64,000 bases of DNA. It comes from Acanthochromis polyacanthus. Its lineage: Eukaryota > Chordata > Actinopteri > Pomacentridae. Under the pieces are notes generated by a model, which ran no database searches, had not been told where the DNA came from, and was given only the letters and a program-made list of their open reading frames with translations. Both the position numbers and the translations under genes were made by a program. Positions 13,501-26,909 of the stretch are shown here, in pieces (position 1 is the stretch's first letter; each line of letters begins with the position of its first letter). The stretch covers positions 35,333,255 to 35,397,254 of the forward strand of contig NC_067118.1 in assembly GCF_021347895.1 (NCBI RefSeq). Direction: 5' to 3'.

Positions 13501-14332
13501 ACCTTCTCTCTCAACAGACTGTTACTACACGTTCTACAGGTTACTGGAGGCGATGACGGTGTCTTTTTTCTTTTTAAAAAAAATGGAATTCCAACTAGTT
13601 CTTGCACATTTTTTTACGCATGAGCGGCGCGTCTCCTGTCGCTGGAACGGCATGAAAATCACAGCAGGGTGGACGTTTCGGATTTTCTAATTTAGAGCCA
13701 AGTTGCATAAAAACCTAAATCTGCACAGCACACGATGCTCGGTATCTGTAGTCCATCGATTCGGATAAGGAACAGAAGACAAGGAAGAAACCACAGAAAG
13801 AGCAGCAGGGGAAGGATGCGTGTATTTACAATAGAGACAGTGTCTTAAATCTGCATGCAACTCACATAACTCCATGGCTGTTTGACTAAAAACAAATCTG
13901 TTGCATCCAGCTGTGACATTTATCTTTGAAACAGAGGAGCTTCATTCACAAGTACCCCATGGCCACTGTGTAACTATTCCCATGCTTGCCACAATGTGCC
14001 AAATATAGACACCTCTCACTTGAATAATTCCATTTTATGCACTGTTCTGTTTCCTGTTTGCATTCCCTTCCTCATGCAGGGTATCACACATCTCCCCACA
14101 TGCTCTTTTACAAACATTTTTTTGCCTCTAAGTTTCACCTGGAGTCATGAGTTTTATGACAGCATAAATAAATTGTGACTACCACCAGCCAAAAGCCATA
14201 ATTGACCATTTTAGCTGCTATTCTTGCTGATAGAGAAGTCTTAAAAGGTCAAAAAATGGTACAGTATGCGTCATATGGTGATTTTATTAGCGGATGTGGA
14301 GATTCACTCAATATGCACAGTGCATTTTGGCA

Positions 14333-14336
<4 letters not shown>

Positions 14337-14411
<75 letters not shown>
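14337..14411. repeat. (TG)n dinucleotide microsatellite
   Basis: A perfect TG/CA tract of about 75 bases. It creates spurious Cys-Val or Thr-His reading frames on both strands. Confidence 0.97.
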
Positions 14412-14412
<1 letters not shown>

Positions 14413-17400
14413 CCAGTGTGTGCATATGTGCTACTTGTCTGTGCGCCACCTGAGATTAGTGGTATGTAATAGAGAGTCAGAGCAGATGGCGTAGTTTTTT
14501 TTCTCCCCCCCCGTCCGTCTGGATCTGGCATAAAAAAGCTTCTAAAAAATAACGCAATATTTCTGTAAATGAGACAGGCTTAATCCCCACTGTGGAGGAA
14601 GAATGCCAGCGGATGGAGGAGGTGGGTGACCTGGGTGGGAGATGGCTGTGGGAGGTTTTAAGGGTGCGTGGATTTTATTACTTTTTAGGTAACACAAAAT
14701 GGTAGTATTTCACTTTTTAGATGCTTTAGGGCAGGGAATAGATAAGCTATGGCTGTTGCACGGTAGGAAATAGTCATGAAGATTTGAACAAGAATGTCAA
14801 GAGCGTGACAGTGAGAAACACTGAACACTGGAGAGGAAATTTGTGAGGTAAAGCAGGGGTGACACGTGTCGCACAGAGGACTTTACAGGACAATTCATGT
14901 GGTTTAGAGTTGTCCATTGTTTTTAACGTCGGGGATACAGACAAATTCCAATTAATGTAGTCGAATGGCACAAAAGTCATAGTCTTGGAGAAAAACAAAA
15001 GCAAGACTTTCAAATAAGATTTCTTAATGGTTGTTGTTTTCTTTCGCGCATGACTAAATTTGACACTATCGTGAAGATGGTGTTGCACCATGTCAGACTC
15101 TGCTTTGGCTGGTCTCTGGATGGATTTCTGCAAGTGTATGGTGGTGTGTAACAAACAGACCCAAGCTGGCACATCAGCCTTTTTGGCAACCGCCGTGCCA
15201 GTAATTGAGGATGTGCTGTCAAAGCAACAAGGGTCGACTTGGCTGATTCCTTTTGTTTTTTCACCCAGACACCGACATGCAGTATTTACTGTTTGTCCAT
15301 GTTTACATGTATTAAGAAACAATGTGCGTTTCTGTGCAGAGCGCTATAGTTCAGTCAGCAGTAGTAGACATTTATGCAAACTTCTGCATAGTGTTTGAAA
15401 GGCAGGAAGAGGAAATCTGCAGTATTCTGGTAATACACCCAAAATTTGCTTCAAGTTTTGGATCTTTAAAACACAGACTCACATGATCTCTCTTTGACTT
15501 TTTAATCACTTAAATTATTGAGGGAATGACAGTAATAATTGCTTCTAGAGACGCTTTGCCTACTACGTGCTGTTATGCGCCACAGGAAGTGTTTAATTTA
15601 TTAGGAAGTGATTTTGGCAGTACTTTGCTGTTGTTGTGAGTAAATGTGTGTGTGTGTGTGTGCGTGTGTGTGTCTTGTCAAATGGCCAGGGGAGGATTTT
15701 GGTCCCAGCTGCTGTGCACTGGGACTTAGCCTGGAGCCTGCAGACACACCCATGTCAGCATCAGCAGCTTACATCTTATGAATGCCTCGTGGAGGCTGCA
15801 CGTAAACGACCAATCTGCTCCAGACGCACATATGAACTAGGGATGGGTTACATGGGTATAGATAACATTTAGATGTTTCCTAACAGTTGGTCATAACATG
15901 CCATATTAGCTGTCTTTAATTTAACGTGATGCATGTGTGTCATCCAACATAATGGATTGGTAAGTAGGTAAATCAATCACTCTCTTAATTCCGGATGTTT
16001 AAATCACTCTGGTCACAGTGTGCAGGGCTGAGCTGAAGCTACAGTTTCTCTGGCAATAATCTTCTTTAGTCCATCTTCTTATATACTGACCTGGGTCACA
16101 CTACAACATTGAAAGTGATAATGAAATTTCTACTTTAGTAATAAAGATAAAAATGAAACTGTGGAATAATATATAATAGTGATGTGGTAAAAGTCCTAAA
16201 AAAGGTATAAAATATGTAAATATAAATAACAGAGGTAGGTTGCAAAAACAACAGTACGCTAACAGTCATCATTCATAAAGGAAATTGATGCTTTTGGCTT
16301 CTTTATGATAGGTTTATTTGCAGCTTCCTGCCTTGCTGGGCATGGTTTTTCTACACTAAATGGTTTCATATAAATCTTGATATTTTTATGCCTCTGATTG
16401 TGTGTGCTCACCTTTACTCGCTCTTCTCTTGGAATGACCCACAAGTTAAGGATGCATTTGCAGTTTGGTCATCAGAAATCCTAAAAAGAAAGCAAGCAAT
16501 AAAGCCAAAGTATACTGAAGCTTTCACAACACACACACACAAAACATGCTCGCACTGATACAGTACTTACAGTATAGTCACACGCCGAACACTGAGAGTC
16601 CACTTTGAATCTATTTTTAACTCAATTAATGAGAGGCAGCATTTGGCTGGAGTTATGAGAACTGCATTACCAAATAGAGATTTGTAATTCACATTTCGGT
16701 AAGTGATTTAAAAGCTCAAGAGAGAGGGTTAAGGGTATTTTTTAAAATCTGTTATTTGGATAAATAGATGTTTTGTAATTACACATTCATTCTCAATTGC
16801 CATCTGTGTGACTGTCTGAGTTTTTTTTTTAAAAGCCTTGTTTGTACTTAATAGAAATCACTCACTGTGAGCAGAATGTGTGTTTGACGGTGATTGTTTT
16901 CATGAATTTATCTTCTCACATGTACTATGATGCTTGTGTGAGATTTAAAATGTTTTCTTTTGTGTAAAAAAATAGGATTTAAAATGGGTAACTGAAAAAT
17001 ATCTTTGTCTTGTGTGAATTATGTTTATAAACAACTTCTGAATTATCAGTTTTACGCTCAAATACTTTGTGTGACTGCACAAAGCAGTGTAACACTTACA
17101 GAGCACAGCACAAACTAAGGAAAGGAAACTTAATATCAAACGTGAGGTAGACCTTCAGAGTTATGTGATAATAATCAATATTTATTTATATGTCAGTTAT
17201 TCACACAATAAATTGATTGTTTTGGTTATTAAATGGCATAAAATATATATTTAAAAAAATGCAAACTGTAGTTTCCCACAGCCCAACTGTGCAAAACTCA
17301 AATATATTCAGTTTACTTTGCGATATGAGAGAAGGGACAAATCCTTACATTTGAGAAGTTGGAATCAGGACACGTTGGTGGACTTTGCATGAAAATGGAC

Positions 17401-17891
17401 TGCAGTTAGCGTTCTGGAGGCCAAAAAACTGCATTGATGAACTAATCATTGTTGCTTAATTTTTGAGCCATGAACGTCCTGTAATGTGGTCTATTTAACT
17501 GTAGAAAGGAACTCAACCAATTTGACAAATAAATCTGTTTATAGGTTGAAGAGTCCTTTGGTAAAGTCTTGTGTGGTTCCAGAAAGAGTTTCGCAAAAAT
17601 TGGTTTCAATTGGAGCTGGAGACCACAAGTTTGAAAACAAACAAACAAAAAAAACATTTGTGGGTGTGCCATTGCAAAGAAAGTGAGGTTAGCAAACCTT
17701 TGTTGCCTGAATTTCATCTTTGCTTGAGGATAGCAGGTTGAGGCTATATTAAAAAATCTTGGATCTCCAACTTAAGCATCAGGGATCAGTTTGTATTGTG
17801 GGTAATGTAGGTGTCGAATTTTGATAAGCAGGAGGAAGGCGTGGAGAAAAAAGGTCAATATCTCCGAATTTGCTGCACTGACTTTTAGCTT

Positions 17892-17913
17892 TATATATAT
17901 ATATATATATATA
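17892..17913. repeat. (TA)n microsatellite
   Basis: A short perfect TA tract. Confidence 0.9.
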
Positions 17914-19483
17914 AATGTTCCATTGCAGATCTGACTGTGACTTTGGAGTGCATTGCTAACACGACGTTCTCTGTGCCATAAATAAACTTTAGCTTCCAGA
18001 TTCTGAGGAAATACTAGCTGTGAGATGACAAACATGAAAATTTTGCACGTTCCATCTGTATATTCTGCCTGATGGATCTAGAAATGCTGAAAGACTGAAA
18101 TATGTGACTCTGTGCGCACATCTGTGTCTGTTGTGTTTGTGTGCGTATCTGTTATGACTCACGAGTATCTGTGTTGATCTGACGGAAGAGATCCCTCGGC
18201 TTATAGCACTGAGCTGCCCAGCCTGCATTAATCTGCTTAATAGGGTCAAAACAGTGATCCAAAAATACCAGCTCTACCGACCCACCAACGGCCTCACACA
18301 GCCTGAGAAACCCACCAACACGGCATTACAGGAGCACAACAAGGAGTCCGATATACAAGGTCAATTATGCAGCACTTATACATCTGAAAGTTAGAATATC
18401 TTATAATGTAATCCACTATGCTGAATTAAAAGGTTACCATAATTCCTACACACTTGCATGAGCCTGCATAGCCATGCTCAGCTGTAAATTGAATCCTGAT
18501 GACTTCCATGGACCAAAGTGGGGTTTTGTCCCATTGTTTTGAATTATTTAAATTACTTTTTCTTTAATTTGATCATGAAAAAACCCACTTGGTTCTTTCT
18601 GTAACTTTCTTTTCATCATCATTTGAACCAACAGTAAAAAATTTGACCCCTTAACTTGCATCAGTGTAGAGTTTTATTTCTCTAAGGAATATTTCCTCAT
18701 CAGATGCAAGCTAAATATCACCTGAAATTTATACACACCTGAGTACTACTATTGAGAACAAGAATACAAGGGAAAAAAACACGCAACAAAAACAATAGAA
18801 ACAGATTAGCTGAGGTCAGAGCTAAGAGTCAGAGAAACATATAGAGTGTAATAAATAGCTTTTGTCTTTAGGTTGACCTCTGCTTTTAACCTTTTAATGG
18901 TTTAAAAAGGTCCAAAGTCACTGTTAAGACAGTAAAAGCAGTATAAGGTGGCTAATAGAGCGTCTCATCTATTGCATTAAAGCAGAAAAGGTTAATAATC
19001 ACTGAAAGTTATGCAACTAAATATTTTGCTCTCTAAGTGAAATATCGGATATATACATGTATTTCTTGCCAACCAGCCAGCAAAGGATTGGCTTGCATTT
19101 AAGCTCGATCTGCCTGAACATCTGTCCGTGTTTACACACATGATAAACTCAGAGGGGAAAGATTACTAAAATGTACAGCTCAGTTCAGCATGCATTACCA
19201 TATTTCTGATGCAGATCCCTATATTGTCCCAGATTGTTTTTTTCCCCTCTCTGCTGTGTGCAGTGCGAGGCTGTGTTTGTGAGCCTTAGAGCTTCACATG
19301 TAGCAAGAGTTGTTATCTCATGGGTTTTTCTCACTATAACTCCCTGTGTATTAATAGCAGGGCAAGAATAGTTACATCCCCATGGGTTGGCATGGGCCCC
19401 ATATGACACCTCTGTTTTACACTGTCCTGCCACAAGTGAAGGTCACACTGCATTGTGTCCACACTGCTCTGTAACATTGGCAC

Positions 19484-19552
19484 ATACACTACCAGTCAAA
19501 AGTTTGGACACTCTTTGTCATTCATTTGAATGAGAAAGAGTGTCCAAACTTT
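19484..19552. mobile_element. Palindromic Tc1-type mini-element
   Basis: AAGTTTGGACACTCTTT and its reverse complement flank a short centre containing CATTCATTTGAATGAG. The left side reads 'acactaccagtcaaaagtttgg', which resembles the terminal repeat of a widespread Tc1/mariner family. The whole is about 69 bases and looks like two TIR ends with the interior deleted. A related copy is at 60436-60512. Confidence 0.55.
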
Positions 19553-20776
19553 CCTCCACCTCTAACGTGGAAAGCCACTGTAATTACAGAGCAGATTTTA
19601 GCAAATAAGTGGAAAGAGCTTTCTTAAATTTCAGAATATAGATGGTAATATTATATCAGTTTCAATTTCATTAGTCAGAAAGGTTTGTGCTTTGGTTTAT
19701 GAACATCATTCCACTTTATTTTCTGGGTGTGCAACAAATCAAAAAGAATATTTTTGTTCATTTGTATCCTGCAATTGACAAACAGTTGCAAAATGTGCAG
19801 GAGTTTTAGCTGCTAGAAAACCCCAAACTAATATTTTATTGTATAATTGCTATTTCCACTTTTTTGTTTTAGAATTTACAAGTAATTGCTGCCATCTCTG
19901 ACGCACAGACACACACAGTCAGCAGTGAAACAGAATTTAAATGCAATATAATGGCAAGTTTCTGAAAGTTTGGCTGTTATTTTTTATTTCTTTAAATTTT
20001 TGGTGTAGCATTCTATTTAGGTGATATTAAAAAGTCAAATTTATATTCTTGCTGGGGTCAGATGCAAGATCGTAAAGCAAGCCTTATTCTATCTCACAAT
20101 TACACAAATACTATTGGAAACAGTACAACAAATGCTGATTAAACAGTGTTGACAAGTCTCTCCACGGTAGCTGTTCACACATACTTTTGGAATTGTAAAA
20201 ATAGAGTGGTGGCTTCCTTACAGACCAATGTGTGCAAATATGTTTTACGGCGTGCAGACAGGGAGGAATGGCGAGTGTGTCCGAGTGTCGCTTTGTGGAA
20301 TCTGACATAAGATCATCTCTAATCTCTTTGGTTGCTAACAAACGTCTGGGGGCGCCTAAAGAGGGTAAATGTTCCACTTTTTCTGCTTCAGTGATGGAAC
20401 ATGTCAGACAGTAATGTCGTCTGAAAGTTATTATAGATTGATATTCTTAAGGTGTGCAGCTCAGATAGGGCTTACAGTTAAAGAAAGAGTTTAAAATGAA
20501 AGGTAGAAATCTGTGGCGATGTCGCTCTCCCATCAGACCTTCCACCCCGCTGTGTTAACCATGTTATTGGAGTTGTTAAATATCAATTATTGATCGTGAT
20601 ACTGTAAATAAGTCAGATATGGATACGAACTGGATGTGTGCGTGTCTGCGTTTGTCGGGTAAGTAAGTCAAGCATGGAGAAATCTGAGGATCTAATCACA
20701 CCGTTCCAGTCTAGAAGACATTGAGTACCCAACTTAAGTCACAGAGAGACACCTTATGACACACTTGGCTAGACAG

Positions 20777-20777
<1 letters not shown>

Positions 20778-20814
<37 letters not shown>
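20778..20814. repeat. (CA)n microsatellite
   Basis: A perfect CA tract that forms the left border of the repeat module at 20815-21089. Confidence 0.95.
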
Positions 20815-20820
<6 letters not shown>

Positions 20821-21089
20821 ACTTCTATTTTAGTGAGGACATCCATAAGCGTAATGCATTTCCTAGAGTCTTACCCTAACCTTAACTATCACAACTGATT
20901 GCCTAAACTTAATCCTTACCCTAACCCTAACCAAACCTCAATTCATACCTGTTCTCTAAAAACAAGTCTTCACCCTCAAACATGGCTGTTTCAAAGTGAG
21001 GACCGGCCAAAATGTCCTCACTTTGTAAAAATGTCCTCACTTTGATAGTTAAATGCAGAAAATGGTCCTCACAATGTAGCAAGTACAAG
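20815..21089. repeat. 'GTGAGGACAT' interspersed repeat with telomere-like units
   Basis: This 275-base module contains 'gtgaggacat', several CCCTAACCCTAACC-type runs (about 20868-20935), then 'aaaatgtcctcactttg' twice and 'ggtcctcacaatgtag'. It is bounded on both sides by CA microsatellites. I recognise it as an abundant teleost repeat that occurs in exactly this CA-flanked setting. The class is not clear to me. Confidence 0.7.

Positions 21090-21166
<77 letters not shown>
21090..21166. repeat. (CA)n microsatellite
   Basis: A perfect CA tract of about 77 bases that forms the right border of the module at 20815-21089. Confidence 0.97.
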
Positions 21167-21169
<3 letters not shown>

Positions 21170-23584
21170 TAAAGAATTAACCATCTGTAGGAGTAGACTG
21201 CTCCCCACTGTTTTGCGTTGTTGTTTAGTGGCCCGTGTGCATGTTTGCATGTGTTTGTGTGTGTGCACGCTTGTTTGCGCATGTGGCCTTTGCCACAGCT
21301 CTAGTTTCCAGCATAAGGTTACCCAGTGTAGTCCGTGATAGATAGGTCATTGTAATCCCAAATGAGAAGGTAGCAGAAAGCTGCAGCAGTGGCAGAAGTT
21401 GTGGAGGGCCTTTTTCTAATTATCCTTGTTGCAGCATATTACACACACATAGTCTGAAAACCTTGTTCAGCGTAAGGTAAGGTGTGTGTGGCTTGTTTAT
21501 TATTCTGTCTGATAGCCTGTTTGGGAGGTTTATGCTGTTTTTTCCCTTAACATAAAGAGTCCAGGGAGCAAATTTGATATTGCAGCTTTTGAAATGGCAT
21601 TATTAGGGCAGAGACACATTTAATATGTCTTGAGCAACATTTCACTTTGTTTTAAGAGTAAGCAGAATGGCAATATAAGCCTGTCGCTTGTAACACAACT
21701 TGGGCATGACTGTAATTAAAAGCAAATACCTGCATCAGCACTTCCTTCTCCATCTGTTTTTGAAAGCATTTGTCTTCGTGGAGGGTCAGAGAAGTCATGT
21801 CATTCCATTACTTTCAGAGGCAAACCTTTAAAGAGTTGGTAGTTCTTTCTGTTGCAATAAGCAACATTACAATTGATAGCACATTGAATTATCGGAAAAG
21901 CATTAGGAGTCGATTAGGTAGAACAGTGTCACTGATTTCCAGCTATTGATCGAGGTGCAAATGTCTGGACAGTGGATTCTGGTGTGTGAATTCTATTTTA
22001 TTTTAGGAACATGGGAAAGTGAGGGGGGGAAAGGAGAGCAGCCAAACTTTGATTTCATTCATTGTCTTACTTAGGCATGACCTTATTTCTTTAACTTTTA
22101 GCCTTTGTGCAGGTTTTGTAATCCCACTTGAAAGCTTGTTTAGTCTTGTTTATTCTGTTTTCACCTTGTTCCCATTAAGTGCCTTTTTCAGTTTGGAATG
22201 AACCTTCCACCTGTACAGTCTGTCACAGTCTTTTTTCTTTCATTCCTTCGTCGTCATGTTTCTTCTCCTCTTGACAACTTCTTCTCCTTATTCCCTCATT
22301 AGGGGTCCTCTCTCATCATCTTGTCCATCCATCCACCCACCTATCAACTCCCTTTCTGTCGTATTGTCACTTTCCTTCTTTTGCAGTGCTGACCTCATAC
22401 CACCCAGTCCTTCCACCCACATCCGTCATCCCAGCAATTGTCATGTCATGCTTCTTGTTCGCTCTCTCTCTCTCACACTCTCTCGCTCTCTCCCAGCAGG
22501 ATTGATATCACTGGCACTAGTTTTAGGTGGTGACTCATCTCTAGAGTCTTTAATTAAACATCTGCAGGCGTCAGCACTCGGTCACACACACACACACACA
22601 CACACGTACAGTATGAGCACACGAACACACAGAGCAATACACATTCAGACCAACACGCTCGAACACATGCACTTCTTACAGATCAGCTTACGATTTTATG
22701 TGATCTCTGTGCTGTTAAAAAGTCACACAAGGTCAGGTAACTTTAATTCTATGGGGAAAAATGATCAGATAAGATGCTCAGTCTCACGTCTAGTAGCAAT
22801 AATGTGACTCAGGGCAGTTTAAATGTGATCCTTGGTATTTAAAAGAAGCTTGGTCCATGCTATCACTGCACAGCCAGTTAATTATGCACTAATGTATGCA
22901 CAGTCCCAGTTACCCTGCACTATTTTAGCCTCCTACTACCTGTGTTGGGGTCATTACAGGGTGTGCACCTTGATTCCGCTTCCCTTGAGCGGGTGTTATG
23001 TTTGTGATTATGTTTATGTGTGAAGAAATACAAATATGAGTGCATGTGTTGTATCTAAGTATATTAATTACTGTGGTACTGTGCATGTGCAATGGCTTAG
23101 GAGTTGAAGGAGTCTGTTGTTTATGTCAAAGTGGCTTTACTGATTAGAGATATCTAAACATGCAACAAATAAATCCTTGCTGCACTTGCATCAAAACACT
23201 CTATTTGTGTTGTATTTTATGTCTGCTGTTTTCCTATTTCACAGTTACATGACTCATTGCAGTGCCTCCACAATACCAGACTGTGGAAAGAAGTTGCATT
23301 AACTTTACTTTGTTTTTCCTTTGAAAAAACCCCACATCTTTCAGTACTGTTATAATCTCCTCTTCATTTTATCTTTTAACTGTTTTGCATATTCCCTCCC
23401 CTGTCTTCCCTCTCATTGCTTGTGTCCAAAGTAATGGGTATTTAAAAAACAAGCAACCACGACAGAATATGTTCATTCTGATGTAATATTCTTGTGACTC
23501 AATGACTGTTAATAAATAGAGGAAGTTCTGAACTATTAACAGAAAATTAATGACTCTCTTTATCTTTCTGGCTCTAACTCTTCA
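21170..23584. other. Sequence upstream of the kcna10 coding exon
   Basis: No coding feature is supported. A short (CA)n lies at 22583-22605. This region would contain the proximal part of the last 5' intron of kcna10, ending with the pyrimidine-rich acceptor at about 23565-23585. Proximal regulatory elements are possible but none is recognisable. Confidence 0.4.
22583..22605. repeat. (CA)n microsatellite
   Basis: A short perfect CA tract. Confidence 0.9.
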
Positions 23585-23738
23585 GGTATCGGAGGGGGAA
23601 AACAGTAGTGGAGGCTTTCAGTGCATGCTGTGAGTTTGCCGAAAACTTCATGTTCTAGTACACTGCTGCTGATTCTGCTGGCTGAGCCCTCCGTCTTATT
23701 CTGGTGTCCCGAGGCTTTGCACTGGCTGAACCACAGTC
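23565..23738 (+). promoter_or_regulatory. kcna10: kcna10 splice acceptor and 5' UTR
   Basis: A pyrimidine-rich tract ending CTCTTCAG at about 23585 looks like a 3' splice site about 150 bases before the ATG. This suggests at least one non-coding upstream exon, possibly the CpG-rich segment at 13.3 kb. Confidence 0.45.
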
Positions 23739-25484
23739 ATGGAGGTGGCACTGGTAGACTTCGAGAGTCTGGATGACATTAATGGCAGCCTTGAGGACGA
23801 GGTGGACACCTATGCAGATGAGACCACAGCTCTCACTGTGGACATAACCCCAGAGCACAACAGCCCAGGCAGCAGCTACCTTCTGCGAGCCCCTCAACTA
23901 GCCTCCACACCCTCTCAGTACAGCCCTGTGCCCTCCCGTATGTGGGAATCCACATCATCTTCACCTATTCCCCACACAGAGACATTACGAGTACCCCAGT
24001 CCCCAACGATGCTGTCTCCAAGCAGACAACTGCACGGTAGCTGTGCCAGTATAATCTCTAACTGGCAATTGCTGCTGAACAGTGAGGGCACTAAAGAGAG
24101 TGAGACCATCTTCAACCGGCTCGCTAAGGAGTGCTGTGAAGATCTCTTTGTAGACAAACGGGGGCTGGATGATGGAGACCAGAAAGTCATCATCAACATC
24201 GCAGGTCTTCGTTTTGAGACACAACTCAAAACACTGGACCAATTTCCTGAGACACTTCTGGGAGACCCTTTCAAGAGGATGGACTACTTTGATCCAATGA
24301 GAAATGAATACTTTTTTGATCGGAACCGACCAAGCTTTGATGGGATCTTGTATTACTACCAGTCAGGGGGTAAGGTCAGACGACCTGCAAATGTTCCCCT
24401 TGATGTGTTTGCAGATGAAATTATTTTTTATGAGCTTGGAAGCGAGGCCATGGAGCAGTTCAGAGAAGAGGAAGGATTCATAAAAGATGTTGAGATTCCT
24501 CTCCCTAACAATGATGTGTATAAGCAATTCTGGCTGCTGTTTGAGTACCCAGAGAGCTCCAATGCAGCACGAGGTGTAGCACTGGTATCTGTCTTTGTCA
24601 TTGTTATATCCATCATTATTTTCTGCATGGAAACGCTGCCAGAATTCAGAGATGACACTGATTCAATTGTGCCCACTGCAGCACAACCATTGAATCAAAC
24701 TAGAGGCTACACTTCTGTGATGCCACCTAGTGGAAAGCCCACAACTTTCTCTGATCCTTTCTTCTTCATTGAGACTGCCTGCATCGCTTGGTTCTTCTTT
24801 GAGCTTTGTGTACGATTTGTGGTCTGTCCTAGCAAAAAGGAGTTTTTCAACAACCTCATGAACATAATTGACATTATATCCATCATCCCCTATTTTGTTA
24901 CTGTGGTTACAGAACTGGTCACAACCCCTGAGGAGAGCTCAGGACAGAACATGTCTTTGGCCATTCTGCGTATTATCCGCCTGGTCAGGGTGTTTCGTAT
25001 TTTCAAACTCTCGCGACACTCCAAGGGGCTGCAGATCCTGGGACAGACTCTGAAGGCCAGCATGCGTGAGCTTGGTTTGCTCATCTTTTTCCTCTTCATC
25101 GGAGTCATCCTCTTCTCCAGTGCTATCTACTTTGCTGAGGTAGACGAGCCTAACACACAGTTTGTCAGCATACCCGATGGCTTTTGGTGGGCTGTGGTTA
25201 CCATGACCACTGTAGGCTATGGGGACATGTGTCCCATTACCATGGCGGGGAAGGTGGTGGGCACTTTGTGTGCCATTGCAGGTGTGCTGACCATTGCGTT
25301 GCCTGTCCCGGTCATCGTTTCCAATTTCAACTACTTCTACCACAGAGAAACAGAAGCAGAGGACAAGTTGCCCCTGGCAGATGCTGTTGAGCAAGCCATG
25401 CAAGCTGAGACAAGTACCAAACAGGGTAGCAATCTATCACTCAATAAAGCCAATGGCATCTGGCAGACTGACAATGGAAAATAA
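23739..25484 (+). CDS. kcna10: Kv1.8-type (KCNA10) voltage-gated potassium channel subunit
   Basis: This single-exon, 581-residue Shaker-family alpha subunit matches KCNA10. Diagnostic stretches are the MEVALV start, [12 protein letters not shown] in T1, KVRRPANVP, the S3 sequence [12 protein letters not shown], pore-flanking DMCP and a C-terminal SLNKANG. T1 is at ~149-250, S1 ~277-297, S2 ~338-360, S3 ~371-391, S4 ~406-428, S5 ~443-464, filter TVGYGD at 491-496, S6 ~505-533 with PVPV at 522-525. A sequon in the S1-S2 loop lies at Asn319. In mammals the channel serves vestibular hair cells, kidney and heart, and cyclic-nucleotide modulation has been reported. The N-terminus is about 70 residues longer than the human protein (511). 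Most of the excess is a Ser/Pro/Thr-rich segment at ~40-110. Unlike kcna2, there is no PDZ-binding end. Confidence 0.93.
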   Translation: MEVALVDFESLDDINGSLEDEVDTYADETTALTVDITPEHNSPGSSYLLRAPQLASTPSQYSPVPSRMWESTSSSPIPHTETLRVPQSPTMLSPSRQLHGSCASIISNWQLLLNSEGTKESETIFNRLAKECCEDLFVDKRGLDDGDQKVIINIAGLRFETQLKTLDQFPETLLGDPFKRMDYFDPMRNEYFFDRNRPSFDGILYYYQSGGKVRRPANVPLDVFADEIIFYELGSEAMEQFREEEGFIKDVEIPLPNNDVYKQFWLLFEYPESSNAARGVALVSVFVIVISIIIFCMETLPEFRDDTDSIVPTAAQPLNQTRGYTSVMPPSGKPTTFSDPFFFIETACIAWFFFELCVRFVVCPSKKEFFNNLMNIIDIISIIPYFVTVVTELVTTPEESSGQNMSLAILRIIRLVRVFRIFKLSRHSKGLQILGQTLKASMRELGLLIFFLFIGVILFSSAIYFAEVDEPNTQFVSIPDGFWWAVVTMTTVGYGDMCPITMAGKVVGTLCAIAGVLTIALPVPVIVSNFNYFYHRETEAEDKLPLADAVEQAMQAETSTKQGSNLSLNKANGIWQTDNGK

Positions 25485-26016
25485 CTGTAAAAGAGCACTG
25501 TTAGGACAAAGGACTAGAAGGATAAACTTTGCCACAAAGCAGGAATGCAGCAGAAAAATACTATGGACAATATTTTATTGTTATGATTTCACTCAGCAAG
25601 TGATCTAATGGGATCAAGATATTCACTGTACCTTTTGAAAAATATGTTTTATAATGAATAACCAGTTGGACCACATTTACCTCTTTTGTGTATATTTTTA
25701 AAAAGACACTAAAGCTGTGGAAGAATAAGTGGAAGAATTTAGCATGTTCAGGAATTTATATCATCATATTTGAAGTTTACTTTATATCAGGCATTTTATT
25801 TGCATGTAGACAGAGCAAAATATGTCATTGTCATACTTCAGCAACATGTACAGTATGCAACAATATCTGCAATATCATCTAACTGTCAAATAGTTCAAAG
25901 TTGTATCACCTTACACTAACTGCATTACTCCTAAGTTTAACAGTAACATAGTTGCTCATATGTTGAATTTAAAACTAGTTGTTTAGATTTCACTATATCA
26001 AAAATGCAAGCCCCTC
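25485..26016 (+). other. kcna10: kcna10 3' UTR (presumed)
   Basis: AT-rich sequence follows the TAA stop. No reading frame is supported. I did not find a clear AATAAA before the transposon remnant that begins near 26017, so the 3' end of the transcript is not placed. Confidence 0.35.
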
Positions 26017-26909
26017 AGTAGAAACTCAATGCAACAAAATTTTACCTTTCATAACTAAGATTAAGAGCTTTCTGTTTTCCAACATTTCAAATGTCCACTT
26101 TTATTTTTGAAGACAGACACAAACCTTCTCTTCGTGGAGTTTTTGTTGCATGGTGTTGGCACAAAGGTTTTGATTTTGGCAGTTCGTTTGGGATTGTTAT
26201 CATGCAACAATATTCCTTGTGCTTCACTGTCAGGACTATGCAGTCACTGTGGTAGTCCTGGCCAGGTTTACGCCAAACATGCTGGACCCTATCTGAGCCG
26301 AACAAAAGTGTCTTGATATCATCTAACCATAGAATGAGCTCCCAGTATTAATGAGGTTTCTTTTGATGACCTTCAGCAAATTTTAGTCTCGTAGTTTGGC
26401 ACTGAACAGCAATCAAGGGGTGTTTTTTTGAGGCACTGTCCATGCAGGTTTGTATTATGAACAGTTTTGTACACTGTCTGAGCTGTCAGAAAAAGCTCTG
26501 AAGGCCTTTGATAACTCCTACAAGTCTGAAGCACTTACTTGCCCATCTGGTTTTCAGAACTAAATTGTGCAAGTAGTGCGGTGTCCATGCTACCTAATTT
26601 TTAGGAGGATGGCCACTTAGTGGTACTAAGGCTCATTCTACACTTATTTTAAGTTAGTCAGCCTTCTTAGTGTATTCTTTTCCATCTTTGTGTCGTCTCA
26701 CAATCAGACTTTTCAATTCCTCTGGCAATTCCTTTACATTGCCTTTCCCAGATATATAAATAGACACAACCCACAGGTCGAAAGTTGAGAAAATTCTGGT
26801 TATTTTATAACCATTCTCATAATATTATGCTAATTGGGAACCACAGGTGTACTCAGTTTGGTGTCAGTCCTCACAGGTTGTGCTATTTTGGTTGCATTGA
26901 GTTTCTACT
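26017..26909 (-). mobile_element. Decayed Tc1-like transposon with 23-bp inverted ends
   Basis: Left end AGTAGAAACTCAATGCAAC (from 26017) is repeated inverted at the right end (GTTGCATTGAGTTTCTACT, to 26909). Antisense reading of about 26,200-26,305 gives SDRVQHVWRKPG and a TVKHK-like motif. These correspond to the Tc1 transposase segment between the first and second catalytic Asp (DRVQ.VWRKPG...TVKHGGG). The rest is degraded by stops and frameshifts. At about 893 bp it is shorter than an autonomous Tc1 (1.6 kb), so it is an old deletion derivative. Confidence 0.65.

Larger units (their letters stand above)
13640..19480. other. Non-coding spacer between kcna2 and kcna10
   Basis: No gene is recognisable. 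The stretch holds a long (TG)n microsatellite at 14337-14411, a short TG tract near 15646 and a (TA)n at 17892-17913. A 182-codon open frame on the - strand (14774-15322) has no recognisable domain and is treated as chance. Confidence 0.4.

Noticed and set aside
14249..14531. Cys-Val and Thr-His repeat proteins over TG/CA tracts (also near 21,000, 27,300, 29,700, 56,800)
   Set aside because: Pure translation of dinucleotide microsatellites in all frames.
14774..15322. 182-codon open frame on the - strand between kcna2 and kcna10
   Set aside because: No recognisable domain, no splice context, and a composition like non-coding sequence. A frame of this length can occur by chance in 64 kb.
20868..20935. 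Interstitial telomere marking a chromosome fusion
   Set aside because: The CCCTAA units are few, imperfect and part of a known type of dispersed CA-flanked repeat.
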